A stretch of DNA of 44,931 nt from an uncultured Pelagibacteraceae bacterium (GCA_902617645.1 CACMXM010000003.1:1-44931), one strand, 5' to 3'; numbered from the stretch's first letter, positions 26,648-35,726 are shown. The notes: generated from the letters alone by a model not told the origin. Numbers and translations are program-made.

Positions 26648-26773
26648 TTAGTTTAGTGAATTTAGAAATCTAAATAATGAAGCAAATATTCCATGTCCTG
26701 AAAGTTCAATCATCGCAATTATTGCAATAATAAAAATTACTTTTTTAAATTTTGTATTTAAAAACTCATTCAT
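26648..26773 (-). CDS. 41-residue single-span membrane peptide coupled to the glycosyltransferases
   Basis: The ATG (26773-26771) overlaps the TGA stop of the upstream PMT-type gene (ATGA), and the TAA (26650-26648) lies 2 nt before the GT2 ATG. It fills the gap exactly, as a real operon gene would. The translation starts MNEFLNTKFKKVIFIIAIIA and continues MIELSGHGIFASLFRFLNSL: a short basic N-terminus, one hydrophobic helix of about 20 residues, and an amphipathic tail. No family is recognised. It might be a small subunit of the glycosylation complex or a leader; ribosome-coupling junctions on both sides argue for translation. Confidence 0.6.
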   Translation of the reverse strand: MNEFLNTKFKKVIFIIAIIAMIELSGHGIFASLFRFLNSLN

Positions 26774-28092
26774 TTATTTCCCACACAAATTTCATCTATA
26801 CAAATAAACTTATTATAAGTTTCTAACTTATTTTTATCTACGTTGCCATCCCAAACCGGTCTTGATTTTAAATGATAGGATAAATTTCCAGCATTCCATT
26901 CATTACCTAAAACAAAATTAATAGGATCTTCAAATTCCTGATTCCATTTCGCTTGAACTTTATTGGCAATCTCTTTACCAAGGTAATCTGTTCTTTTGTC
27001 TGTTTTTACAATTGAAATATATCCGTAAGTAACTGGGGATAATAAAAACAGAAAAACAAAAGCAACAAAAAACTTTTTAAAATTATTTTTAGATATTTCT
27101 TTTTGGAAAACATAAATTATCAATGTCCCAAAATATAAATAAAACGGTGTCATCCACATAGTTCTTATTTTTGAGCCTGTTATCATTGAAGTTAAAAGCA
27201 TTAAAAAAATAGGAAGAATGTTAATCGAAATTAAAAACAATAAGTTTTTATCTTTAAAGTTTAATTTATATTTTATTTTTTTTATTAGTAACACCGCCAT
27301 AACAATCAATGGTAAAATTATACCAATTTGTTTTAATAGAAATATTATTGGATATCTCAAATGATCAATAAAATTTGAAGTTTCCAACCCAGATCTTGCC
27401 AACCCATACGTGATCGTAATAAAATCGTTTTTAAATAACCAAATTAAATGTGGAATTAATAAAACTAAAAAAACTTCAATTGATAAAATATAATTGAAGT
27501 TAAACTTTCTCTCCTTTTTTATGAAAATCAGATAGAAAAAAAGTAGATCAATTGAAATTAGCAAATAAATAAATAAATACTTGGATAAAAATCCTCCAGC
27601 AGCAAATAATCCAACTAGTGCACAATCTTTAAAAGTCGGTACTTTTTGATTAAAAACTTTCCATGAAAAATAAACAGTTAACGTCCAAAAAGGAATTTGA
27701 CAAACATTTACGTTAAATTCTGGAGTTGTAAAATTATAAAAATATATACCCTCTAATAAAAATACAGAAAATAATGCTAAAATATCATTCTTTAAAATTT
27801 CTCTACTAAATTTAAATACAATAAAAAAAGAAAAAATTATAAATATTTGACTAAGAAGGTAATAAGCCCAATCATTTGATCCAAAAATATTATAAAAAAT
27901 CTCGACCATGAAAGCGCTCATGGGAGGATGTTTGTTAAATCCCCAATCTAAATTACTTCCCCATGCAAGAGCTTCGATTGTATCAAGTGGGAGGTTATTA
28001 TTGGTAAACGATGGAATCAGCGTCCATAAAATTAAATGACTTGCTAAAAAAAAGTAAAAAATATTTTTTATTTGTTTTTTATAAAGCACCAT
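26770..28092 (-). CDS. PMT/ArnT-type membrane glycosyltransferase (GT39/GT83-like)
   Basis: A 440-residue protein with about ten hydrophobic segments. The first periplasmic loop has LPLDTIEALAWGSNLDWGFN followed by KHPPMSAFMVEIFYNIFG, the D-x-E plus K-HPP pattern of bacterial PMT_2/ArnT enzymes. These transfer a sugar from polyprenyl phosphate to lipid A, protein or another acceptor on the periplasmic side. The C-terminal soluble part includes KSRPVWDGNVDKN. The ATG at 28092 is preferred; the frame continues to a TTG at 28110. Together with the coupled small ORF and the GT2 gene it forms a likely surface-glycan modification cassette. The acceptor is unknown. Confidence 0.82.
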   Translation of the reverse strand: MVLYKKQIKNIFYFFLASHLILWTLIPSFTNNNLPLDTIEALAWGSNLDWGFNKHPPMSAFMVEIFYNIFGSNDWAYYLLSQIFIIFSFFIVFKFSREILKNDILALFSVFLLEGIYFYNFTTPEFNVNVCQIPFWTLTVYFSWKVFNQKVPTFKDCALVGLFAAGGFLSKYLFIYLLISIDLLFFYLIFIKKERKFNFNYILSIEVFLVLLIPHLIWLFKNDFITITYGLARSGLETSNFIDHLRYPIIFLLKQIGIILPLIVMAVLLIKKIKYKLNFKDKNLLFLISINILPIFLMLLTSMITGSKIRTMWMTPFYLYFGTLIIYVFQKEISKNNFKKFFVAFVFLFLLSPVTYGYISIVKTDKRTDYLGKEIANKVQAKWNQEFEDPINFVLGNEWNAGNLSYHLKSRPVWDGNVDKNKLETYNKFICIDEICVGNK

Positions 28093-28121
28093 TTGTATGA
28101 ATTTACACAATTAAAGCTGGC

Positions 28122-28149
28122 TTGACACCACCTATTTGCTGAATATACT
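28122..28149 (+). promoter_or_regulatory. sigma70-type promoter of dksA
   Basis: TTGACA (28122-28127), 16-bp spacer, TATACT (28144-28149): the best consensus promoter I found in the window. The expected start, about 28156, leaves a leader of about 15 nt before the ATG at 28171, with no clear Shine-Dalgarno. Confidence 0.7.
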
Positions 28150-28170
28150 GCCAGCGCTTAAAACGTTAAC

Positions 28171-28587
28171 ATGGTCAAGATATCAAAAAACTATATTCCA
28201 AAAGAATCAGAGAAGTACATGTGCGAAAAACATAAGCTATTTTTTAAAAATAAACTCACTGAATGGAAAAAAGATTTAGTAAGAACTAATAATGAAGCTC
28301 TCTACAATAGTTCTCTTGATGATAATAGTACATCTGCGGATATAGTCGATCAAGCAAGTTCTTATACTGAAAAAAATGTTGAGATGAGAGCAATCAATAG
28401 ACAAATTAAATTAATCTCAAAAATAGACTCAGCATTAAAAAAAATAAAAGATGGGACTTATGGTTTCTGTGAGGAAACAGCAGAACCAATCGGTTTAAAA
28501 AGATTAATGGCAAGACCAATTGCTACACTTTGTATTGCAGCCCAAGAAAAGCATGAAAAAGATGAGAAGGTTTACGCTGACGATTAA
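28171..28587 (+). CDS. dksA: DksA-family RNA polymerase-binding transcription factor
   Basis: Binds the RNA polymerase secondary channel and works with ppGpp to retune rRNA and biosynthetic promoters. The 138-residue protein has the coiled coil (about 20-95) with its tip in DNSTSADIVDQASSYTEKNV, the acidic residues expected at the coiled-coil end. It then has DGTYGFCEETAEPIGLKRL and ARPIATLCIAAQEKHEKDE. Only two of the four zinc-finger cysteines remain (C-x2-T and C-x2-A), as in zinc-independent DksA proteins such as Pseudomonas DksA2 and other alphaproteobacterial DksA. It has its own strong promoter and overlaps the convergent GST gene by 4 bp. Confidence 0.93.
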   Translation: MVKISKNYIPKESEKYMCEKHKLFFKNKLTEWKKDLVRTNNEALYNSSLDDNSTSADIVDQASSYTEKNVEMRAINRQIKLISKIDSALKKIKDGTYGFCEETAEPIGLKRLMARPIATLCIAAQEKHEKDEKVYADD

Positions 28588-29207
28588 GGTTTTGGGATTT
28601 CTCCACCTCCCATAAAATTATATCCTTTTATAACTGCTTCTCTCTTAGAAATTTCTTCATACCATTTACATAAACTTGGATAATTACTTAAACCAATATC
28701 ATGCCATTGATGCCTTGCTACCCAAGGCCAAGTAGCTATATCTGCAATTGTATACTCTTCTCCTGCAAGATATTTAGATACTGACAATCTATCATTTAAC
28801 CTTTGATATAGATCTTTTGTTATTTTAAAATATCTCTCTTCGCTATATTTACTTTTACCTTTATTAAAATGGTAGAAGTGATGGTAAGCTCCGATTTGTG
28901 GCCCAACTAATCCCATCTGTGCCATTAACCATTCGTCAATATTTATTTTATTTTCTCTGTGATAAAATTTTTGAGTTTTGTCAGCCAAATACATTAAAAT
29001 AGCACCTGATCCAAAAATACTTTTACCGTTATCACTATCCTTTATAACTGGAATTTTGCTGAATGGACTTATTTTAACAAACTCTTCTTTAAATTGTTCT
29101 CCTTCTGAAAGATTAACTTTTATTACATTGTAAGGAAGCTTGATTTCCTCAAGCATAATGCTAATTTTTTTTCCGTTTGGAGTATCAGCTGCAAATAACT
29201 CAATCAC
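28584..29207 (-). CDS. Glutathione S-transferase, Nu-class (YfcG/YghU-like)
   Basis: Glutathione-dependent disulfide reductase or peroxidase by family. The thioredoxin-like N-terminal domain starts IELFAADTPNGKKISIMLEE, whose TPNG matches the Thr-x-Asn glutathione-binding site of Nu-class GSTs. VKISPFSKIPVIKD supplies the cis-Pro and SIFGSGAILMYLADK the GSH Ser. The helical C-terminal domain contains YLAGEEYTIADIATWPWV. Length 207 residues. The start is a GTG at 29207 inside the 3' end of the ferredoxin reductase gene (8-bp overlap), so it is co-translated with the redox genes upstream. Confidence 0.88.
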   Translation of the reverse strand: MIELFAADTPNGKKISIMLEEIKLPYNVIKVNLSEGEQFKEEFVKISPFSKIPVIKDSDNGKSIFGSGAILMYLADKTQKFYHRENKINIDEWLMAQMGLVGPQIGAYHHFYHFNKGKSKYSEERYFKITKDLYQRLNDRLSVSKYLAGEEYTIADIATWPWVARHQWHDIGLSNYPSLCKWYEEISKREAVIKGYNFMGGGEIPKP

Positions 29208-30218
29208 TTTTTACACCAAGTCTATTCTTTATTGTTTTTGATGATGTGGTGAATTCAAATCTATATTTTTCATTTGGTCTTGCTAATTTAAAGCATGCTC
29301 TAGCTGCAAGAGCACCTTCATGAAATCCAGATAAAATTAACTTAAGTTTGCCAGGATAATTACAAATGTCACCAACTGCATATATCCCTTTTTGATTGGT
29401 CTCAAACTTTTCTGTATCTACTTCAACGGTTTTTTTATTTAAATTTAACCCCCAATTAGCAATTGGGCCTAGCTGCATAATAAGACCAAAAAAACCGAGT
29501 ACAAAGTCCGTTTTAAGTTTTTTAGTTTCTTTATTATCATTCTCAATCTCTATTTCTTCAAGCTTACCATTGCCACTTACCGTCTTAAGTTGAGAATTGG
29601 TAATTAAATTGATTTTACCAGCATTTGAAAGCTCTTTTACTTTGTCAACTGTAGCCTGAGCTGCTCTAAATTCATCTCTTCTATGTATTAAGTTAACTTT
29701 TGATGTTTTTGATAATTCTAAAGCCCAATCTAGTGCGCTATCTCCTCCACCAAAAATAGAAACTGTTTTACCATCAAATATTTTTTTATCTTTAATTGAA
29801 TATAAAATAGTTTTATTTTCAAATTGCTCGCATTCTTTAGGTGAAAATTTTCTAGGCTCAAAGGATCCTACTCCTCCTGCAATAATTACATTTGGAGTTT
29901 CAAATTCTGTTCCTTTGCTTGTTTTTACTTTCCATTTTTCATTATCTTTTGTTAATTCATCCACTCTTTCACCTAAATGAAATTTTATATTAAAAGGTTT
30001 TAACTGTTCTAAAAGATTATTGGTTAATTCTTCTCCAGTGCATTCTGGAATTGCTGGAATATCATAAATAGGTTTATCAGGATATAATTCGATACACTGA
30101 CCACCAATCTTATCAAGATTGTCTACAATTTCACAATTAAGACCAATTAATTTTAATTGATGTGCAGTAAATAATCCTGTTGGACCCGCTCCAATAATTA
30201 ATGCATCTGTTTTAATCA

Positions 30219-30219
<1 letters not shown>
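29200..30219 (-). CDS. Ferredoxin/flavodoxin--NADP(+) reductase, thioredoxin-reductase-like
   Basis: A 339-residue flavoprotein with the FAD-binding motif LIIGAGPTGLFTAHQL (Gly10-x-Gly12-x2-Gly15), DNLDKIGGQCIELYPDKPIY and the NADPH-binding motif SIFGGGDSALDWALEL. Near the end QKGIYAVGDICNYPGKLKLI is the second FAD motif. It lacks the C-x2-C redox pair of true thioredoxin reductases, so it fits the YumC-type ferredoxin-NADP reductases, although such genes are often annotated as thioredoxin reductase. Its ATG shares a base with the ferredoxin stop (TAATG), and that ferredoxin is the likely partner. Confidence 0.9.
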
Positions 30220-30602
<383 letters not shown>

Positions 30603-30616
30603 TTAACTCTTTAGAA

Positions 30617-31384
30617 TTAAGCTCTTCTGCCAGAGTTAGCAACTGCGCAAGACCAAATAATAACACCGAATGCGATCTTATTAACAAAGTCTGCTAAGTT
30701 GTAAATCACGTTAAGTGAGTTAGCATCAATACCACCTGTTAGGTAACCAAATACATAACCTAGTGGGTAAATAGCCCAACCTACTGTAACGATCATTCTT
30801 AAAGCACCAAATGCTGTTGCAAGTGATTTATTTCCAGATTTAGAAACAACTTTTCCTGCTTCTCCTGAAAATATTTCATAAAGGATGTAAATCCATCCAG
30901 CCATACCGATAATGAAACCAAGCATAGGGTTGATGAATCCTGCTTCTCCTAAATATCCACCTACTAACATTACTAAAGAACCAATTAAGATTCTCCAGAA
31001 TATTCCAGTTGGAACTTTTTTAACTGCAGCTAGAATTAAATAAAATTCTATTAACTGTAGTGGTACAGTAATCAACCAATCAATATATCTGTAAACAGTT
31101 GGTGTATCACCTGTTTCAACCCATACTGCTCTCATGTACATATAGTGAATGAATGCTATACCAGTTACTAATCCAGCTACGTTTACTGATTTTCTCCACT
31201 GAGTGCTAACATTAGCTTGCTCCATAAAGAAAAACGCTGTAGCTGCCAACATACCCATTGAAATTAACCAGAATGAAATACCAACGAAATCATCCGTAGC
31301 TAAAAAGGCTGTTGCTGCGTTAGCCGCTGTAGTTGCTCCAACAAGAGCAAATAAAGCTATAGCTAGCGTTTTAAGTTTTTTCAT
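30617..31384 (-). CDS. Proteorhodopsin, blue-tuned light-driven proton pump
   Basis: A 255-residue, seven-helix retinal protein with a cleavable signal (MKKLKTLAIALFALVGATTA). Key residues from the ATG at 31384 are all present: His80 in AFIHYMYM, proton acceptor Asp102 in YRYIDWL, tuning residue Gln110 in TVPLQLIEFYL, proton donor Glu113 and retinal Lys236 in LADFVNKIAFG. They correspond to H75, D97, Q105, E108 and K231 of the reference protein. Gln at the tuning site indicates blue absorption, as in open-ocean SAR11. The start at 31384 is preferred to the in-frame ATG at 31399, because that upstream stretch supplies the Shine-Dalgarno GAGGGAG. Retinal synthesis genes are not in the window. 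A strong terminator follows. Confidence 0.98.
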   Translation of the reverse strand: MKKLKTLAIALFALVGATTAANAATAFLATDDFVGISFWLISMGMLAATAFFFMEQANVSTQWRKSVNVAGLVTGIAFIHYMYMRAVWVETGDTPTVYRYIDWLITVPLQLIEFYLILAAVKKVPTGIFWRILIGSLVMLVGGYLGEAGFINPMLGFIIGMAGWIYILYEIFSGEAGKVVSKSGNKSLATAFGALRMIVTVGWAIYPLGYVFGYLTGGIDANSLNVIYNLADFVNKIAFGVIIWSCAVANSGRRA

Positions 31385-31412
31385 AAAAAACTCCCTCATT
31401 AGTTAGTTTTTA

Positions 31413-31449
31413 TAGTTTATATAAACTACAACAGTAAGATTACTTACTG
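31413..31449. promoter_or_regulatory. Palindrome and hairpin in the proteorhodopsin upstream region
   Basis: TAGTTTATATAAACTA (31413-31428) is a perfect 16-bp palindrome. Three bases further, CAGTAAG (31432-31438) and CTTACTG (31443-31449) form a perfect 7-bp hairpin with an ATTA loop. Both lie 29-65 bp upstream of the proteorhodopsin ATG, in its leader or promoter. They could be an operator, an mRNA 5' structure, or both. I found no convincing -35/-10 pair for proteorhodopsin itself. Confidence 0.5.
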
Positions 31450-31514
31450 CGAAGTTAGGGGTTAATTACCAAATAAAAATACTTAATAGAAGACTTTTTT
31501 ACCTCTAATAAGTA

Positions 31515-31543
31515 TTGATTTTACTGTGTTTTTGAAATTTAAT
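31515..31543 (+). promoter_or_regulatory. Candidate prpE promoter
   Basis: TTGATT (31515-31520), a 17-bp spacer and TTTAAT (31538-31543). The expected start near 31550 gives a leader of about 37 nt. The matches are moderate and the region is AT-rich. Confidence 0.4.
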
Positions 31544-31586
31544 ACAACCTAGGTACTGAAAATACTAACAAATTCGAGTCATACAT

Positions 31587-33485
31587 ATGAGTTCAAGTTT
31601 TAACAAAATTTATGAGGAATCTTTAAAAAATCCAGAACAATTTTGGAAAGAAATATCGGAAGAAATTTTCTGGTTTAAAAAACCAACTAAAATTTTAAGT
31701 AAAGACAACCCTCCTTTTTACAAATGGTTCATCGATGGGGTCACAAATACTTGTTACAATGCATTAGATGTGCATATTGATCAAGGAAGAGGTGATAAGA
31801 CTGCTTTAATTTACGATAGTCCAATCACAGGGAATAAAAAACAGTTCACATACAAAGAGTTGAAAGCTCAAGTATCAAAATTTGCAGGTGCATTGCGTAA
31901 CCATGGTATTAACAAAGGTGACAGGGTAATAATTTACATGCCAATGATACCAGAGGCAGTAGTTGCGATGCTTGCTTGTGGTAGAATTGGAGCGGTTCAC
32001 TCTGTTGTCTTCGGTGGATTTGCCTCGAATGAACTTGCAAGTAGGATTGATGACAGTAAAGCAAAACTTTTGGTAACAGCATCCTGTGGTTTTGAACCTG
32101 GAAGAACTGTTGAATACAAGCCATTAGTCGATGAAGCACTTAAACTTGCCAATCACAAACCTGATAAAACTATTTTGTTTCAAAGAAAAGGTCATGAAGT
32201 CAAATTGGAAGCTCCAAAAGAGATAAGTTGGGATGAAGCTTTGTCGGATGCAAAAGATGCTGACTGTGTTGAAATGAATTCAAATGAGTTTGCATATATT
32301 TTGTATACCTCGGGCACTACAGGGGTGCCAAAGGGAATAGTTAGAGACATTGGTGGACACATAGTTGCTTTAAAATGGACTATGAAAAATATTTATAACA
32401 TAGATACTGATGATGTTTGGTGGTCTGCAAGTGATATAGGATGGATTGTAGGACACTCATACATTGTTTATGCTCCATTATTTAAAGGATGTACAACAGT
32501 ACTATTTGAAGGAAAGCCAGTTGGTACTCCTGATGCTGGTGCTTTCTGGAAAATAATTTCTGAGTACAAAGTAAAATCTTTATTCACTGCTCCAACAGCT
32601 TTTAGAGCTATAAAGAAAGAAGATCCAGATGGAAAATTCTTTTCTAAATATGATTTAAGTAAATTTGAAGCTCTCTTTTTAGCTGGAGAAAGAGCTGATC
32701 CAGATACAATTAAATGGGCAGAATCTCTTTTGAAAGTTCCAGTGATAGATCATTGGTGGCAAACCGAAACAAGTTGGGCAATAAGTTCAAATTGTACTGG
32801 GATAGAGATGATGAAAACAAAATATGGTTCAGCTTGTAAAGCTGTACCAGGATATGATGTAAAAATTATCAAACCAGATCAATCATTAGCAAAACCAAAT
32901 GAAATGGGTGATATAGTTGTTAAACTCCCACTTCCTCCTGGAACATTTCCTACTTTGTGGAATGCAGATAAAAGATACGAGGAAAATTATATGTCTAACT
33001 ATAAAGGTTACTATCAAACTTATGACGCGGGTCACATAGATGATGATGGATATATTTGGATTATGTCTAGAACTGATGATATTATAAATGTTGCAGGTCA
33101 TAGACTTTCAACTGGAGCAATCGAGGAAGTTTTATCTGAACATCAATCAGTTGCTGAATGTGCAGTAATCGGAATTAAAGATCAATTAAAAGGACAATTG
33201 CCCGTTGGTTTAATTGCATTAAAGGCAGGTGTAACAAAAGATAACGAGACAATAACAAAAGAATGTGTGCAGATGGTAAGAAATAAGGTTGGTCCAGTTG
33301 CAGCATTTAAAACAGCTTTAGTAGTTAAAAGACTGCCAAAAACCAGATCCGGCAAAGTATTAAGAGGGACAATAAGAAAAATTGCAGATAAAGAGGAATA
33401 TAAAATGCCAGCAACAATAGATGATCCAACAATTTTAGATGAAATTAAAGCTGATCTGATAAAAAGTAAAATTCTTAATATATAA
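31587..33485 (+). CDS. prpE: Propionyl-CoA synthetase (acyl-CoA synthetase, PrpE-like)
   Basis: Activates propionate (or acetate) to its CoA ester through an acyl-adenylate. Length 632 residues. Adenylation motifs: ILYTSGTTGVPKGIVRDIGG (A3 loop), VWWSASDIGWIVGHSYIVY, DHWWQTETSWAIS and YDAGHIDDDGYIWIMSRTDD (hinge Asp). The CoA-site region NVAGHRLSTGAIEEVLSEH follows and the C-terminal lysine motif is PKTRSGKVLRG. IVRDIGGH and EGKPVGTPDAGAFWKI favour the PrpE/ACSS3 branch over AcsA. It is divergent from proteorhodopsin and convergent with the dihydroorotase, with 2 bp between the stops. Alternative: acetyl-CoA synthetase. Confidence 0.9.
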   Translation: MSSSFNKIYEESLKNPEQFWKEISEEIFWFKKPTKILSKDNPPFYKWFIDGVTNTCYNALDVHIDQGRGDKTALIYDSPITGNKKQFTYKELKAQVSKFAGALRNHGINKGDRVIIYMPMIPEAVVAMLACGRIGAVHSVVFGGFASNELASRIDDSKAKLLVTASCGFEPGRTVEYKPLVDEALKLANHKPDKTILFQRKGHEVKLEAPKEISWDEALSDAKDADCVEMNSNEFAYILYTSGTTGVPKGIVRDIGGHIVALKWTMKNIYNIDTDDVWWSASDIGWIVGHSYIVYAPLFKGCTTVLFEGKPVGTPDAGAFWKIISEYKVKSLFTAPTAFRAIKKEDPDGKFFSKYDLSKFEALFLAGERADPDTIKWAESLLKVPVIDHWWQTETSWAISSNCTGIEMMKTKYGSACKAVPGYDVKIIKPDQSLAKPNEMGDIVVKLPLPPGTFPTLWNADKRYEENYMSNYKGYYQTYDAGHIDDDGYIWIMSRTDDIINVAGHRLSTGAIEEVLSEHQSVAECAVIGIKDQLKGQLPVGLIALKAGVTKDNETITKECVQMVRNKVGPVAAFKTALVVKRLPKTRSGKVLRGTIRKIADKEEYKMPATIDDPTILDEIKADLIKSKILNI

Positions 33486-33487
33486 TT

Positions 33488-34798
33488 CTAGTTAAATACA
33501 ATCGGTTTTCCCTCAGCATCTCCAAGGATCTCTCCATTTTTAACTTTAATTTTACCACCTATTATTGTTGCAACTGGACAGCCTTTGAATTTTTTTCCAT
33601 CAAAGGGTGACCATTTACACTTACTTTCTATATTTTCATTTTTGATTTCAATCTCTTTGTTCATATCAACTATTGTAAAATCAGCATCAAAATCTTTTTT
33701 AATAAAACCTTTCTTTTGTATTCCAAAAATTTTAACCGGATTTTCACATACTAATTTGATTAATTGCTCTAATTTTAATTTACCATCATTTATATGGTTT
33801 AACATTACAGGTAACAAAGTTTGTACACCTGGCATTCCTGATGGAGAATCTGGATACTCTTTTTTTTTATTTTCTGCTAAATGAGGTGCATGGTCTGACC
33901 CAATTGTATCATTTAAATTGTTTCTAATAGCATACCATAAACGATCATAGTGAGATTTATCTCTTATGGGTGGATTCATTTGAGCAAATGGTCCCAATTC
34001 GTCATAACAGTCTGGTGCATAAATTGTTAAATGTTGTGGGGTAATTTCAAAAGTAATGTTTCCTTTATGTTGAGATAAAAAATCAACTTCTTCTTTAGTT
34101 GTTATGTGAAGTATATGTGCTTTCTTATTTAATCTGATTGCAATTTTTACAATTCTTCTTGTGGAAGACATTGCACATTCCTCATTTCTCCAAACTGGAT
34201 GGCTTTTAACATCTCCTTTTACCCTAAGTTTTTTTCTTTGATTTAATATATCTTCGTCTTCAGAATGAACTGCAACAACTTTAGATGTGTATTTAAATAC
34301 TTTTTCTATATCTTCTTCTTTATGTACGAGCAGAGTGCCAGTAGATGAACCAGCAAATAATTTTACTCCACAACATCCTTCAAGGCTTTTTAAGTTTGCA
34401 AGTTCCTCTGAATTATCTGGTGTAGCACCAAAATAAAACGCGTAATTACAGAACATTCTTTTTTTTGCTAAATTTAATTTATTTTTAAATTCTTTTGCTG
34501 AAGTTGTTGGTGGATTTGTATTAGGCATTTCAAATACACTTGTAATACCTCCCACTACTGCCGCTCTACTACCCGTGTGAAGATCTTCTGCATCAGTTGA
34601 GCCCGGCTCTCTAAAATGAACCTGTGTATCCATGCATCCTGGCAAAACTAATAAATTTTGCGCATCAAAAGTTTCTTTTGCTTCATCTGATATTTTGTCT
34701 GCAATTTCAATTATTTTTGAGTTTTTTACTCCAATATCCTTCTTTTGAAGTTTGCCTTCAATAAAACATGAGCCATTTTTGATAATAAGATCTAACAT
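33488..34798 (-). CDS. pyrC: Dihydroorotase (amidohydrolase family)
   Basis: Cyclises carbamoyl-aspartate to dihydroorotate in pyrimidine synthesis. The 436-residue protein has the amidohydrolase layout: PGCMDTQVHFREPGSTDAED (metal site), SVFEMPNTNPPTTS, GVKLFAGSSTGTLLV (carboxylated Lys), VVAVHSEDEDIL, AHILHITTKEEV, TPQHLTIYAPDCY, and TIGSDHAPHLAENKKKEYPD followed by SPSGMPGVQTLLPVM. The usual H-x-H of the first metal site is Q-V-H here. I recall the same Gln in a conserved alphaproteobacterial dihydroorotase group, so it may be a subfamily trait rather than damage. A related cyclic amidase such as allantoinase is possible but less likely. Confidence 0.85.
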   Translation of the reverse strand: MLDLIIKNGSCFIEGKLQKKDIGVKNSKIIEIADKISDEAKETFDAQNLLVLPGCMDTQVHFREPGSTDAEDLHTGSRAAVVGGITSVFEMPNTNPPTTSAKEFKNKLNLAKKRMFCNYAFYFGATPDNSEELANLKSLEGCCGVKLFAGSSTGTLLVHKEEDIEKVFKYTSKVVAVHSEDEDILNQRKKLRVKGDVKSHPVWRNEECAMSSTRRIVKIAIRLNKKAHILHITTKEEVDFLSQHKGNITFEITPQHLTIYAPDCYDELGPFAQMNPPIRDKSHYDRLWYAIRNNLNDTIGSDHAPHLAENKKKEYPDSPSGMPGVQTLLPVMLNHINDGKLKLEQLIKLVCENPVKIFGIQKKGFIKKDFDADFTIVDMNKEIEIKNENIESKCKWSPFDGKKFKGCPVATIIGGKIKVKNGEILGDAEGKPIVFN

Positions 34799-34841
34799 TT
34801 TTAGAAATAGTAATTATATTATTGGTAATTAATAATCAATT

Positions 34842-35726
34842 ATGAATGTGGATAAAGTTTATATATTAGAGGATAGAGGAATTCTTTACATTAATGGTGA
34901 TGGCTGTGCTGAGTTTCTTCAAAACTTAATTACAAACGATCTAAAAAAAGTTTCAGAGAATAATAGCTGTTTTGCGTCTTTATTGACACCGCAAGGAAAA
35001 TATTTATTTGATTTTATTATAGTTAAACACAAAGAGGGATATTTTATTGATTGTGAAAAAAAAATTATTAATGAGCTATTTAATAAATTAAATTTATACA
35101 AACTAAGATCTAAAATTGAAATTTTAAATTTAAGTAATGAATTTGTAGTAGCAGTAATAAGTAAGGAAAAGTTTTTAACATTTGAAAATGCAAAAGATAT
35201 TCTTGGTAATACTGTTAAATACAGATCTGATCCTATATTTTTAGATCCAAGAAACTCAGCTTTGGGAGGTAGAATTATTATAAATTTAGAAAAGCTTTAT
35301 CTGTCTATAAAAAAATTAAACTTGAAATCTTCAAATATTAAAGAATATTACGACCACAGTTTTGATATTGGTATACCACAGATAGATACACAAAAATTAC
35401 AAAATAAATTATTTGGTATTGAATGCAATTTTGAGGAACTTAATGGTCTTGATTTTAAAAAAGGATGTTATGTTGGTCAAGAAAATACTGCGAGAATTAA
35501 ATTAAAAGACAAACAATCTAAAAAACTATTTCCTATTAAAGTTTTAGAAGGTGAAATAAAAATAGATGATGAAATTAAACAAAATAATAAAATATTTGGA
35601 AAAGTATTGATTGATCAAAGCTATCCTTTCGGCTTAGTAAAGTTTAAAGATAATGATATAAAAATTAGTCAAACCTTTAGTTGTGGTACAGGAATAATAA
35701 AAATTATAAAACCAAATTGGTTATAA
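34842..35726 (+). CDS. ygfZ: YgfZ/GcvT-like folate-binding protein for Fe-S cluster maintenance
   Basis: Tetrahydrofolate-binding protein that supports assembly or repair of certain Fe-S enzymes. The family signature K-G-C-Y-x-G-Q-E is present as LDFKKGCYVGQENTARIKLK (about residues 205-224). The N-terminus has ILEDRGILYINGDGCAEFLQ then NLITND, as in YgfZ and GcvT, and SCFASLLTPQGKYLFDFI follows. Length 294 residues, with a rather divergent middle. It is divergent from the dihydroorotase gene and directly abuts the next glycosyltransferase (TAA then ATG, no gap). Confidence 0.9.
   Translation: MNVDKVYILEDRGILYINGDGCAEFLQNLITNDLKKVSENNSCFASLLTPQGKYLFDFIIVKHKEGYFIDCEKKIINELFNKLNLYKLRSKIEILNLSNEFVVAVISKEKFLTFENAKDILGNTVKYRSDPIFLDPRNSALGGRIIINLEKLYLSIKKLNLKSSNIKEYYDHSFDIGIPQIDTQKLQNKLFGIECNFEELNGLDFKKGCYVGQENTARIKLKDKQSKKLFPIKVLEGEIKIDDEIKQNNKIFGKVLIDQSYPFGLVKFKDNDIKISQTFSCGTGIIKIIKPNWL

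Noticed and set aside
31909-32139. Minus-strand 76-codon frame inside prpE, and similar frames antisense to ppdK, guaA and icd
   Set aside because: They are antisense shadows of well-recognised genes and show no domain, signal or coupling of their own.
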